Source: Porphyrobacter sp. IPPAS B-1204 (GTDB lineage Bacteria > Pseudomonadota > Alphaproteobacteria > Sphingomonadales > Sphingomonadaceae). Taken from it: a stretch of 64,000 nucleotides of DNA. The notes under the pieces were generated by a model. It was not told where the DNA came from. It was given only the letters and a program-made list of their open reading frames with translations, and did no database searches. The position numbers were made by a program, and so were the translations under genes. This document shows positions 7,778 through 16,671 of the stretch, piece by piece. The first letter of the stretch is position 1; the number at the start of each line of letters is the position of its first letter. The stretch is from contig RHGM01000003.1 of assembly GCA_003724185.1 (NCBI GenBank), positions 248,001-312,000 on the forward strand. Reading direction: 5' to 3'.

Positions 7778-9739
7778 CTACCCGCCCGCGTGGTAGAAAT
7801 CATAGACCTTGCGCGCCACGGTAGCGCTGACGCCGGGGGCGCGTTGCAGGTCTTCCAGCGCCGCCGCACGCACCTTGCTGGCCGTGCCGAAATGCAGCAG
7901 CAGCGCACGCTTGCGCGCCGGGCCAACGCCGGGGATTTCATCGAGCGGGCTGGCGGTGATCGCCTTCGACCGCTTGGCCCGGTGCGCGCCGATGACATAG
8001 CGGTGCACCTCGTCACGCAGGTTCTGCAGATGGAACAGCAGCGGCGAGTTCACCGGCAGCATCTTCTCGCGCCCGTCGGGGAAGTGGAACACCTCGCGCC
8101 CGTCCCGCCCGTGATGCGGCCCCTTGGCGACGCCGACCACCGCGATTTCGTCAGCGATGCCGATCTCGGTCAGCACCCGCATCACGCTGGACAGCTGGCC
8201 CTTGCCGCCGTCGATCAGGATCAGATCGGGCAGCAGGGTTTCGTGGCCACCCTGCTTGGCATCAGGATTCTCTTCCCCTTCGGCAAAGTTGCGAAACCGC
8301 CGCGCCATGACCTCGCGCATCATCGCGAAATCGTCATTGGTCTGCGCCTCGCGGATGTTGAACTTGCGGTACTGGCCCTTCTCGAACCCGTCCGGCCCGG
8401 CGACGATCATCGCGCCCACCGCCTTGGTGCCCTGAATGTGGCTGTTGTCGTAAACCTCGATCCGCTGCGGCGGGGTGTCGAGCTCCAGAAACTCGGCCAG
8501 TTCGCGATTGAGGCGGGCCTTCGTGCCGGTCTCGGCCAGCCGCCGCTCCAGCGCTTCAACCGCGTTGCGCTGCGCCTGCATCATCAGCTTGCGCCGGTCG
8601 CCGCGTTCGGGGACGGAGATGCGCACCTTGCGCCCCGCCAGTTCTGACAAAGCAGCCTCGATCAGCTCGCATTCGGGCAGATCGCGGTCGACCAGAATGG
8701 TCGGCGGCGGCGGCACTTCCTCGTAGAATTGCAGCATCACGTCGGCCAGCACTTGCGCCTCTTCCACATCATTGGTGTGACGCGGGAACAGCGCGCGGTG
8801 GCCCCAATTCTGCCCGCCGCGGATGAAGAAGGACTGGACGCTCATCTGACCGTTCTTTGCCGCCAGCGCGAACACGTCCGCATCACCAAGCCCCTGCGCG
8901 TTGATCGCCTGACTGCCCTGAATGAAGGTCGCCGCACGCAGCCGGTCACGCAGGATCGCCGCAGTCTCGAAATCGAGGTTGGCCGCTGCCTCGGCCATCT
9001 GGCGCTCAAGATCCGCCTGCACCGCGCCCGATTTGCCCGACAGGAAGTCCTTCGCCTGCCGCACCAGCGTATCGTAATCGGCCTCGCCAATCCGCCCCAC
9101 ACAGGGGGCCGAGCAACGCTTGATCTGGTACAGCAGGCAGGGCCGGTCACGGTTGTTGAAGAAACTGTCGGTGCAGGACCGCAGCAGGAACAGTTTTTGC
9201 AGCGCGTTCAGCGTGGTGTTGACGCTGCCCGCGCTGGCAAACGGGCCGTAATAATTGCCCTTGGCCCGCCGCGCGCCGCGATGTTTCTGGATGCGCGGGA
9301 AGGCGTGATCGGCGCGCAGCAGGATGAAGGGGAAGCTCTTGTCATCGCGCAGCAGCACGTTGAACGGCGGGCGGAACCGCTTGATCAGCTGCGCTTCCAG
9401 CAGCAGCGCCTCGGCCTCGGAATTGGTGGTGATGATCTCCATGCTGCGCGTCTGGCTGACCATGCGCAGCAACCGGCCGGAGAGGCCCGCAATCTGCGTG
9501 TAATTCGCCACCCGCGCCTTCAGGCTGCGCGCCTTGCCGACATACAGAACCTCGCCCCGCGTATCGAGCATCCGGTAAACGCCGGGCGATGGCTTCAGCA
9601 CCTTCACCACCTCGCGGATCGCCTGCACCCCGCCTTCCAGATCGGGCTTGGCACTCGACACGGTATAGGCGGCGCGCTCCTCGTTGAAGCGTTCCGCGCC
9701 GCCGGGGTTCTGGGGGGTTCCTGCGGGGGTCTTGGCCAT
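7778..9739 (-). CDS. uvrC: Excinuclease ABC subunit C
   Basis: A 653-residue nucleotide-excision-repair nuclease that makes both incisions with UvrB. In order: a GIY-YIG domain (PGVYRMLDTRGEVLYVGKAR), a cysteine cluster region (CLLYQIKRCSAPCVG), the UVR UvrB-interacting motif (LERQMAEAAANLDFETAA), the RNase-H-like C-terminal nuclease (IEVYDNSHIQGTKAVGAM) and a terminal helix-hairpin-helix (IPGVGPARKRALLLHFG). The frame extends upstream to 9874, but the ATG at 9739 gives the normal length. The ~45 residues before it look non-native. Confidence 0.95.
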   Translation of the reverse strand: MAKTPAGTPQNPGGAERFNEERAAYTVSSAKPDLEGGVQAIREVVKVLKPSPGVYRMLDTRGEVLYVGKARSLKARVANYTQIAGLSGRLLRMVSQTRSMEIITTNSEAEALLLEAQLIKRFRPPFNVLLRDDKSFPFILLRADHAFPRIQKHRGARRAKGNYYGPFASAGSVNTTLNALQKLFLLRSCTDSFFNNRDRPCLLYQIKRCSAPCVGRIGEADYDTLVRQAKDFLSGKSGAVQADLERQMAEAAANLDFETAAILRDRLRAATFIQGSQAINAQGLGDADVFALAAKNGQMSVQSFFIRGGQNWGHRALFPRHTNDVEEAQVLADVMLQFYEEVPPPPTILVDRDLPECELIEAALSELAGRKVRISVPERGDRRKLMMQAQRNAVEALERRLAETGTKARLNRELAEFLELDTPPQRIEVYDNSHIQGTKAVGAMIVAGPDGFEKGQYRKFNIREAQTNDDFAMMREVMARRFRNFAEGEENPDAKQGGHETLLPDLILIDGGKGQLSSVMRVLTEIGIADEIAVVGVAKGPHHGRDGREVFHFPDGREKMLPVNSPLLFHLQNLRDEVHRYVIGAHRAKRSKAITASPLDEIPGVGPARKRALLLHFGTASKVRAAALEDLQRAPGVSATVARKVYDFYHAGG

Positions 9740-9882
9740 AGGGTGCAGATAGGGCGGGCGCGCCCTCTGTCCAAGCCGCAAAACCACTGCAATCGACAGG
9801 CCTGACACAGGCCCGGCGCGAAACACGACAACGGACGCCGGCGGTGTGCCAGCGCCCCCTTGCCGGAAAAACACCAGAGCCC

Positions 9883-10290
9883 TCAGGCTGCGATGATGGC
9901 CTGTTCGATGTCTTCGATCGGGTGGTTCGTCAGCGCCTTGCCCACTTCACCGAGCAAACGCTTTTCCAGCTCGCCATGGTAATGGCGCCTGATTTCACCC
10001 AGCGAACGCTTGTCCGCGACGATGATCAGGTTCTCGACCTTGTTGGTCAGCACCTGATGGTTGAGCCATTCCGCCGCCGCGGCGACATGGGCGGCTTCGT
10101 CCAGATCATTGCCGCTGTGCTGGTTGGTCGTGATCGAATGGCGCATCTTGCCCTGGCTGCGATTGGTGGGGTCAAGATCGGGCGTGCCGATGAGGTCCAG
10201 CTGCGGGTGCGCTGCGTCACCCTTGTTGCGCAACCAGATGAACCGCTCGCCATCGACCACGGCAACATGCGTGCCGTCGGGAATGTTCAT
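9883..10290 (-). CDS. Host attachment family protein (PF10116-like)
   Basis: A 135-residue cytoplasmic protein beginning MNIPDGTHVAVVDGERF. It has the family pattern of an early GTHVAVVDGE strand, a middle region (AAAEWLNHQVLTNKVENLII) and a C-terminal LGEIRRHYHGELEKR-type helix. The name comes from plant-associated bacteria; the fold is related to the release-factor-like baeRF group, so a nucleic-acid or ribosome-linked role is possible. The ATG at 10290 has AGGAG 8 bases upstream. It is the last gene of a three-gene operon with a ribosome-hibernation-like factor and a small hydrophilic protein. Confidence 0.75.
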   Translation of the reverse strand: MNIPDGTHVAVVDGERFIWLRNKGDAAHPQLDLIGTPDLDPTNRSQGKMRHSITTNQHSGNDLDEAAHVAAAAEWLNHQVLTNKVENLIIVADKRSLGEIRRHYHGELEKRLLGEVGKALTNHPIEDIEQAIIAA

Positions 10291-10318
10291 GATGTATACT
10301 CCTGCTTGTGATCGTCGC

Positions 10319-10642
10319 TTACGGGCGGTGCCGGTCGGCCTTGCCGAACACCGTATCCAGCCGGTTGACCAGCGTGCCCAGCGCCGCGTTGACAGCATCG
10401 AAGGGTTCCGCGGCGCGGCCCGACACAAAGATCGGTGCGCCGTTCTGCGGGCGTGCTTCCAGACGCGCTTCGACGCCGTCGCTGCGATTGCTATCGCCAT
10501 CAACGTCGCGAACGTGAACTTCGACCGTTGTCAGACGAGACCCGAACCGGGTGTCGAGCCGCTCTGTGATGCGTTCGCGTACGGCTTCGCCAAGGTCGGC
10601 CGAACCTTCGATCGCGTTGTCGGAGTTGAACCGGATATCCAT
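10319..10642 (-). CDS. HPF/RaiA-like short ribosome-associated factor
   Basis: A 107-residue protein with the sigma-54-modulation/hibernation-factor fold. The start is a beta strand, MDIRFNSDN, then a helix, LGEAVRERITERLDTRFG. A VEVHVRDVDGD strand, a VEARLEAR strand and a final helix, EPFDAVNAALGTLVNRLD, follow. Short HPF proteins bind the 30S decoding region in stationary phase. This copy is acidic in the loop after VHVRDV, whereas canonical HPF is basic, so ribosome binding is not assured. It starts right after the stop of the upstream 68-residue gene, implying translational coupling. Confidence 0.7.
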   Translation of the reverse strand: MDIRFNSDNAIEGSADLGEAVRERITERLDTRFGSRLTTVEVHVRDVDGDSNRSDGVEARLEARPQNGAPIFVSGRAAEPFDAVNAALGTLVNRLDTVFGKADRHRP

Positions 10643-10644
10643 GA

Positions 10645-10851
10645 TCAGCGCACCTTCCTGCTGCGTTCGAGCACGGGACGCTGGCCTTCGGCATCAAGGG
10701 CACCCGAAACGGGCTCGTCCTGATTGCGTTCGCTGATCGGGCCATCGCCCGGCGTGTCCTGCTGGCGGTCCAGGTGATCCTGTGCCGGGGCGTTTTCGGT
10801 CTTCAGCTTCAGCGCCTTTTCGGAGATGTCTTTCTGCGTTTTGTCGGTCAT
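10645..10851 (-). CDS. Small hydrophilic protein of unknown function
   Basis: 68 residues, highly charged (Lys/Asp/Glu/Gln/Arg) with no hydrophobic core, so probably disordered in the cytoplasm. The start, MTDKTQKDISEKALKLK, is mildly helical and the rest is rich in Asp-Gln-Pro-Gly. It leads the operon with the HPF-like and host-attachment genes, and its stop touches the next start codon. That tight spacing is the best reason to accept it as a gene. I recognise no family. Confidence 0.6.
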   Translation of the reverse strand: MTDKTQKDISEKALKLKTENAPAQDHLDRQQDTPGDGPISERNQDEPVSGALDAEGQRPVLERSRKVR

Positions 10852-10996
10852 CGCGTGCCAGCCTTTCCGTGGTGATTGTGCTCCCGAATCTTCGGGTTAT
10901 GGAAAGCAAACCTGATGCCGAGGGGCGATGTTCCATCGATCCGGGCAAAGGACGACGGGGCGAGCCTTACGGCATGACAGGCCGAAGGCACCGCGC

Positions 10997-12253
10997 ATGA
11001 TTGGCAACCGGACGTGCAGGCCCTATCGCGGCGCGGTGAACCAACATGATGTCATTATCCTCGGCGCAGGCGCGGCCGGACTGTTCGCTGCCGGTCAGGC
11101 CGGGCAGCGCGGCCTCAGCGTGGCTTTGCTGGAAAAGGCCGATGCGCCGGGCAAGAAGATCCTGATCTCGGGCGGCGGGCGCTGCAACTTCACCAATCTG
11201 GGCGCGGGGCCGGGCAATTACCTCTCGGCCAACCCGCATTTCGCCAAAAGCGCGCTGGCCCGCTACACGCCTGCCGATTTCATCGCCTTGGTCGATCGCT
11301 ACGGGATCGCGTGGCATGAAAAGACGCTGGGGCAATTGTTCTGCGACGGATCGGCGAAGCAGATCGTGGCGATGCTGCTGGAGGAATGCCCGGCGGACCT
11401 TGTGACGCTGGCCTGCGAAGCGGACGTTGCCGAGGTGGCGCGAAGTGCCGATGGGCTGTTCACCGTCACCGCCGCCGATGGCCGCGTGTGGCGGGCACCT
11501 GCGCTGGTGATAGCCACCGGCGGGCCTTCGATCCCCAAGATGGGCGCGAGCGATTTTGCCTACCGGCTGGCGCGGCAATTCGGCCTCAAGGTGGTCGAAC
11601 CGCGCCCCGCCCTCGTCCCGCTGACGCTGGGGGGCGAGGACGCGCTATTCCGCGAGCTGTCAGGCGTGGCCGCGCCGGTGGTGGCGCGGGCCGGTTCCGG
11701 CAAGGGGAAGGCCGAGTTCGCCGAAGCCGCGCTGTTCACCCACAAGGGCCTGTCAGGCCCGGCGATCCTGCAAGTCTCCAGCTATTGGCGGCATGGCGAG
11801 GAGGTCGGCATCACCTTCCTGCCCGACGCCGCCAGCGACTGGTTGCTGGCCGCCAAGCGTGACCGCCCCCGCACCCACCTGCGCACCTTGCTGCGCGAAG
11901 CTCTCCCCGCCCGGCTGGCCGATGCGCTGGCGGATCGGCTGGCGCTCGATCGCGAATTGGGCAATCTGTCGGACAAAGACTTGCGCGCCGCACAGGCGCA
12001 ATTGGGTGACTGGCGCTTCGCCCCCAATGGCACCGAAGGCCTCGCCAAGGCCGAAGTCACCGCTGGCGGAATCGCCACGGCGGAACTTTCCAGCCGCACG
12101 ATGGAAGCCGCCAAGGTGCCCGGCCTCTATGCCATCGGCGAAGCGGTAGACGTCACCGGATGGCTTGGCGGATACAACTTCCAATGGGCCTGGGCCAGCG
12201 CCTATGCCTGCGCAGAGGCCTTGGCCGAGGCAAACAACAATTCTCACCAATAG
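10997..12253 (+). CDS. NAD(P)/FAD-dependent oxidoreductase, HI0933/YhiN family
   Basis: A ~418-residue flavoprotein. The N-terminal FAD site is HDVIILGAGAAGLFAAGQ, followed by the family hallmark GKKILISGGGRCNFTN. The C-terminal half ends with a second FAD-contacting stretch, LYAIGEAVDVTGWLGGYNFQ. Members are BaiN/RdsA-like reductases; the natural substrate is mostly unknown. Three starts are possible: an upstream ATG at 10928, the ATG at 10997 (GAAGG about 8 bases before it), or a GTG at 11036 that begins right at the Rossmann strand. I favour 10997 on the ribosome site, with moderate certainty. Confidence 0.85.
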   Translation: MIGNRTCRPYRGAVNQHDVIILGAGAAGLFAAGQAGQRGLSVALLEKADAPGKKILISGGGRCNFTNLGAGPGNYLSANPHFAKSALARYTPADFIALVDRYGIAWHEKTLGQLFCDGSAKQIVAMLLEECPADLVTLACEADVAEVARSADGLFTVTAADGRVWRAPALVIATGGPSIPKMGASDFAYRLARQFGLKVVEPRPALVPLTLGGEDALFRELSGVAAPVVARAGSGKGKAEFAEAALFTHKGLSGPAILQVSSYWRHGEEVGITFLPDAASDWLLAAKRDRPRTHLRTLLREALPARLADALADRLALDRELGNLSDKDLRAAQAQLGDWRFAPNGTEGLAKAEVTAGGIATAELSSRTMEAAKVPGLYAIGEAVDVTGWLGGYNFQWAWASAYACAEALAEANNNSHQ

Positions 12254-12260
12254 CACGCTA

Positions 12261-12354
12261 GGGCCGCAGGCCCGCAAGAGCGACTGCGCGCCCGCAGCGA
12301 TGCGGCCTTCAGGCCGCGTGAGCGAGGAAAGCGCCCGCCCGGACGGGCGGGCGC
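12261..12354. repeat. Cluster of three GC-rich palindromes between convergent genes
   Basis: Three hairpins lie in 94 bp: GGGCC/GGCCC at 12261-12273, GCGGCC/GGCCGC at 12302-12317, and a 10-bp perfect stem GCGCCCGCCC/GGGCGGGCGC at 12331-12354 with a 4-base loop. The last one probably ends transcription from both sides of the convergent flavoprotein and TonB-receptor genes. The first two look like a REP-type intergenic repeat. Confidence 0.55.
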
Positions 12355-12364
12355 CCTCCAAAAA

Positions 12365-15300
12365 TCAAAACAATTTCCGCAAGTCGATGCCGAGATACAG
12401 CCCCAGCGGGTCGATCACGAAGGGCTGGTAATTGATCGGCGTCTCGCCCGCCGAATCCCGCACACGGCGCTGGGCATCGAACACATTGTCGGCGATCAGG
12501 CTGACGCGGAAATCCTTCAGCAGCCCTTCGTTCTTGCCTGTGATTTCGCCCATATTGGCGAAGATCCGCAGGTTGAAGGTCACGATATCGTCGAAGAACA
12601 GGTCGCTGGTGCCGACCGCACCATCCAGACGGGTCTCACCCGTGTAGATGCCCGACAGGCGGAAGCCCATGCCCTTGCCGAACAGGCCCGCTTCCAACCG
12701 GCTGGAGTTGCGCGGCTGACCGAAGGCGCCGGTTGCCTGCCCGTCCAGCTGGTCGAGCGGTTGGAGGCCGGGGGCGATCAGGATCTCGTTCTGGAGCTCG
12801 ATCGTGTGGGTCAGGTTGAAGAAATACCGCCAGCCGGGGAAGCTGCGCTGGGCGAGCGGGTTGAAAGCGGGGCCGCCAGCCGGGGGGCCGCCCGCAGGAG
12901 CACCGCCAGCCGCTGCTGCGGGAGGCGCTGCCGCGCAGAAGCGCTGCTGGAACTGGGCCAGCGCCTCTGGCGGAATTGTGCCGTCGGGCAGGCGCGACCG
13001 GTCCAGCGCCATCTTGATAAAGGCAGGATCGACGCCGGGAAGCTCGGCCGAGACATCCTCGCCGCGGTCGATCTTGCCCACCAGCTCGGCGATGGCAGCC
13101 GTGCCATCGGGGCCGCAAGCCCGTTCGCGGAAAGCGGCAAGCTGCGGCGGAATTGCAGCCGCCGGAGCGCCGCCCCCTGCCGGTGCGCCGCCACCGGGGG
13201 CGCCGCCCATCATCGCCGGGTCGAAGCTGCAAATCCGCGTGCGGAACTGCGCCAGCCGCGCCGGATCGACCGTGCCATCGGCCCCGCGCACCCGCGCCAG
13301 CATCGGCGCGAGCCGAGCTGCGTCGATTCCGGGGAATTCGGCAGAGATATCCGCGCCGCTGTCAATCGCGGCGACCAGCTTTTCAAGGAAGGCGAGACCG
13401 TCATCGGCGCACAGGCGCGCACGGAAAGCCATGAACTGTTCCCGTTGCTCTGGCGTGGGCGCAGCGCCGCCGCCAAAGCCCATGCCGCCCGCAGGCCGTC
13501 CGCCGGTGCCCGCTTGCGGAGCCGGGGTCGGGCCGGTGGTCGGCGGCGCAGGTTGAGGCGCCGGAGCTGCTGCCGGGGCCGCAGGCGGCGCGCCGGCGCC
13601 GCCAAACCGTCCGCCACCGCGCCCACCAAACCCGCCGGGGCCACCCGCGCCCTCTGCCGGAGCGCCGATGCTGCCATTGGTCGAGAAAGTGAACTGGATG
13701 CGGTCAGCGCGCGTCTCGGCAAAGCTGACCGAACGGCGGTCAACCGCGATCAACCGTCCATCTGCATCACGCGTCACGCGTCCCGGGAACGCTGCCTCGA
13801 TCTCCGGCGTGATCTGCGGGAAGCCACTCACCACATTGTCTGACCGGTTGCGGATGTAATCCACCGCCAGCCGCGAGCCGTCCCAGAAGGGCAGCTCCCA
13901 ATTGGCCGAGAACTTCCAGTCGCGCTGGGTTTCGGCCGGAAGGTCGGGATTGCCCCCGGTGCGGACATCGGCCAGCACCGTCTCGCCGCGCACGAAATCG
14001 AACACCGGCACGTTGAAGTTGACGATCTGCGGATTGCCCAGCGTCGCCAGACCCGGCGCGACTTCGCGCCAGATATAGGTGGCCGACAGGTCCAGCCCGT
14101 CGAACGGCTGCCAGGTGATCCCGGCGTTCCAGTCCCCCAGCACACCGAAATCGCTGAGATCCTCGACACCCGCCTGCAGGTTGAGCGTGAAGGTGCCCAG
14201 CGCATCGAGGAACTCCTCGCGGCTGCTGGTCAGCGGCACAACCACATTGGCGCCGGTCGAAAGCTGGCGGCGGGTCAGCGTCGCATCGGTGGCCGAACGC
14301 GTGTCGGCGCTTTCGATCCGCTGCCAGTCGAGCCCGAAATCGAAGGTCGCCAGCACCTCGCCCGCCGGCAGGTTGGCAATCGGGCCTTCCAGCGTGGTCA
14401 GCGAGGAACCGTTCAGCACGCGGCTGCGGGCAAGGTCAAAGCCGTTTTCGGTATCGGAGGGCAGCGGGCCGTTGATCGCCAGCGTGCCGGCCAGCGCCGC
14501 ATTCTGGAACACGGCCAGCTGATCGGGCCGCAAACGCCGGTCGATGGCGGTTTCCGCCTCGGTCAGCGCCCCGTCAAAGGTGCTGGTCAGGCGGAAGGCG
14601 TTGACCCGCTTGGTGATGGAACCGGCCGTGGAAATCCGGTCGGTCGATGACCGCCGCGCCAAGGGCGTTTCCTCACCGAAAGTGCGCAGTGCGGTGGTGC
14701 CGGTCGGCCCGGTCAACACCACACTGTTCAGGCCATCGAGGCTGCGGCTTTCGTTGCGTGCGTAATTGAGGTTGGCGCTGAGCGAAGTGCCGCTGTCGAT
14801 GATCGCCTTGGCCCATGACAGGTTGGCATCCAGCCCGAAGGTGTCGGCCAGCAGGCTGCGGAACCGCGCCGGATCGGGATCACCCGCGACCTGCGGGATC
14901 GAACCCGGGGTCTGTTCGATATTGCGCTCGTCCTCGGTCAGCAGCGAGCCGTCGTCGACCTGGATATTGGCGTTGATCCGTCCACCATCGGCGATCTTGA
15001 GGATTCCGAACTGCTGTTCGTTGCGGGAATATCCCCCGCGCGAGGGGACTTCGTATTCGAAATCGATCTGACGGTTGGAATAATTGTCCTTGAGGATGAG
15101 GTTGATGACCCGGCGATCAGGCGGAAAGCCGAAGCGCTGGGCGACCTCTTCAGGGAACACTTCGACCCGCGCCAGGGCTTCGGGCGGGTAATTGGCGAAC
15201 TCGCGGAAAGAGCCGATGCGGATGCCGTTGACGAGAATCACCGGCTGGCCGCCGCCCCCGCGCCCGCGCGCGGAACCGGTGCGCGCGCTGATCTGGGCGA

Positions 15301-15601
15301 TCAGATCCGTGATCGAGGTGACGCCTTCCGCGGCAATCGCGGTTTCATCGAGCTGGAGCAGCGGCGCCTGATCGACAAACAGCTGCCCGCGCAGCCGTCC
15401 GGACCGCACCACGATTTCGCCGCTGGTTACGCCGCTGTCGCTCGCGCTGTCAGGCTCGTCCTGATCAGACTGGGCTGCCGGTTCGGGCTGCGGCTGGGCG
15501 GTCACCCCCGGTTCTGCGGCCGATAGCGGCACCACAAGCGCCAAGGCAAAAGCACAAGTGCCAGCGCGCAAACCGGCGCGGGAGAGCGGAGAGAGGTTCA
15601 T
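12365..15601 (-). CDS. Large TonB-dependent outer-membrane receptor with duplicated extracellular cassette
   Basis: 1078 residues. The order is a signal peptide (~29 residues), a Gln/Asp-rich linker, a plug domain (about 75-180, with DLIAQISARTG, QPVILVNGIRIGSF and RRVINLILKD) and a beta barrel ending in ...LYLGIDLRKLF with the usual aromatic last residue. Between about residues 655 and 900 one loop is expanded by a Gly/Ala/Pro-rich stretch. It carries two ~72-residue repeats (about 723-793 and 818-890), each beginning AFRxRxC and closing LAQFxxRxC. The function would be energised uptake of a large or scarce ligand, which is not identifiable. It is divergent from infA, and palindromes follow its stop. 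Confidence 0.88.
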   Translation of the reverse strand: MNLSPLSRAGLRAGTCAFALALVVPLSAAEPGVTAQPQPEPAAQSDQDEPDSASDSGVTSGEIVVRSGRLRGQLFVDQAPLLQLDETAIAAEGVTSITDLIAQISARTGSARGRGGGGQPVILVNGIRIGSFREFANYPPEALARVEVFPEEVAQRFGFPPDRRVINLILKDNYSNRQIDFEYEVPSRGGYSRNEQQFGILKIADGGRINANIQVDDGSLLTEDERNIEQTPGSIPQVAGDPDPARFRSLLADTFGLDANLSWAKAIIDSGTSLSANLNYARNESRSLDGLNSVVLTGPTGTTALRTFGEETPLARRSSTDRISTAGSITKRVNAFRLTSTFDGALTEAETAIDRRLRPDQLAVFQNAALAGTLAINGPLPSDTENGFDLARSRVLNGSSLTTLEGPIANLPAGEVLATFDFGLDWQRIESADTRSATDATLTRRQLSTGANVVVPLTSSREEFLDALGTFTLNLQAGVEDLSDFGVLGDWNAGITWQPFDGLDLSATYIWREVAPGLATLGNPQIVNFNVPVFDFVRGETVLADVRTGGNPDLPAETQRDWKFSANWELPFWDGSRLAVDYIRNRSDNVVSGFPQITPEIEAAFPGRVTRDADGRLIAVDRRSVSFAETRADRIQFTFSTNGSIGAPAEGAGGPGGFGGRGGGRFGGAGAPPAAPAAAPAPQPAPPTTGPTPAPQAGTGGRPAGGMGFGGGAAPTPEQREQFMAFRARLCADDGLAFLEKLVAAIDSGADISAEFPGIDAARLAPMLARVRGADGTVDPARLAQFRTRICSFDPAMMGGAPGGGAPAGGGAPAAAIPPQLAAFRERACGPDGTAAIAELVGKIDRGEDVSAELPGVDPAFIKMALDRSRLPDGTIPPEALAQFQQRFCAAAPPAAAAGGAPAGGPPAGGPAFNPLAQRSFPGWRYFFNLTHTIELQNEILIAPGLQPLDQLDGQATGAFGQPRNSSRLEAGLFGKGMGFRLSGIYTGETRLDGAVGTSDLFFDDIVTFNLRIFANMGEITGKNEGLLKDFRVSLIADNVFDAQRRVRDSAGETPINYQPFVIDPLGLYLGIDLRKLF

Positions 15602-15837
15602 GGAGTCCCTTTGAAAGCAAAACGTGTGTGGCAGGACGGCTTTTACCGTTCCTGTTCGGGCCGGATCGTTGCCAGTAGCGCTGTCGCCGGGATGCGCCCC
15701 ACCCCCTGAACAGAACCTGCAAATGCCCGCATATTATGCCCCTAACGCACGAGCCTTCCCTTTTGGTTCCCGCATCGCTAAAGCGCAGCCCCACATCGAC
15801 GGGCGTATTGTGCGCCGCAACGGACAAAAGGAATTAC

Positions 15838-16083
15838 ATGGCCAAGGAAGAACTCCTCGAAATGCGCGGGCGCGTGGTTGAATTGCTGCCCAATGCGATG
15901 TTCCGGGTGGAGCTTGAAAACGGCCATGAAGTGCTGGGCCACACCGCGGGCAAGATGCGCAAGAATCGCATCCGCGTGCTGGTCGGCGACGAAGTGCTGT
16001 GTGAACTCACGCCGTATGACCTCACCAAGGCGCGCATCACCTACCGCTTCATGCCGGGTCGCGGCGGCCCCGGCCCGCAGTAA
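15838..16083 (+). CDS. infA: Translation initiation factor IF-1
   Basis: An 81-residue S1/OB-fold protein that occupies the ribosomal A site during initiation. [19 protein letters not shown], then [19 protein letters not shown] and the closing [10 protein letters not shown] are typical. It is slightly longer than E. coli IF-1 because of a short Gly/Pro tail. The frame is open upstream to 15736, but the ATG at 15838, after an AAAGGAATTAC stretch, gives the conserved start. It heads a run with maf, an RNase E/G gene and yacG. Confidence 0.96.
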   Translation: MAKEELLEMRGRVVELLPNAMFRVELENGHEVLGHTAGKMRKNRIRVLVGDEVLCELTPYDLTKARITYRFMPGRGGPGPQ

Positions 16084-16098
16084 TTGCCGGCGGCCCTG

Positions 16099-16671
16099 AT
16101 GGGCACGCTTCATCTGACATTGGCTTCGGCTTCGCCCCGGCGGCGCGAATTGCTCGCGCGGCTTGGCGTGGTGCCCGATGCCGTGCGGCCGGCCGATATC
16201 GACGAATCCCCGACGAAAGGTGAGCTTCCCCGCGCCTATGCCTTGCGCATGGGGCGCGAAAAGGCGCTGGCGGTGGATGCGCCCGGCCATGTGCTGGCGG
16301 GCGATACGGTGGTGGCTGTGGGGCGGCGCATCCTGCCCAAGACCGAAACCGAAGCCGAAGCCCGCGCCTGTCTCGAACTGATGAGCGGGCGGCGGCATCA
16401 GGTGCTCACCAGCGTGGTGTTGCGCGCTCCTGATGGCACCTTGCGCGAGCGGCTCAATGAAACCGTCGTGCATTTCAAGCGATTGTCCGAGCAGGAAATC
16501 GCCGATTACCTTAGCGGAGGCGATTGGCAGGGCAAGGCTGGCGGATACGCCATTCAGGGCGCAGCGGAAGGGTTGATCCAGTGGATCAGGGGCAGCCATT
16601 CGGGCGTGATGGGCCTGCCGCTTTATGAAACGCGGGCGCTGCTGAAGGCGGCAGGGTTCGCACTTGGCTGA
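16099..16671 (+). CDS. Maf family nucleoside-triphosphate pyrophosphatase
   Basis: A 190-residue housekeeping enzyme that hydrolyses non-canonical or excess NTPs to NMP and PPi. Signatures are LASASPRRRELLARLGV near the start, then HVLAGDTVVAVGRRILPK, and GGDWQGKAGGYAIQG in the C-terminal half. The ATG at 16099 begins 15 bases after the infA stop; an in-frame TTG at 16084 is the alternative. The last codons overlap the TTG start of the RNase E/G gene, so the infA-maf-RNase-yacG block is probably one transcript. Confidence 0.9.
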   Translation: MGTLHLTLASASPRRRELLARLGVVPDAVRPADIDESPTKGELPRAYALRMGREKALAVDAPGHVLAGDTVVAVGRRILPKTETEAEARACLELMSGRRHQVLTSVVLRAPDGTLRERLNETVVHFKRLSEQEIADYLSGGDWQGKAGGYAIQGAAEGLIQWIRGSHSGVMGLPLYETRALLKAAGFALG

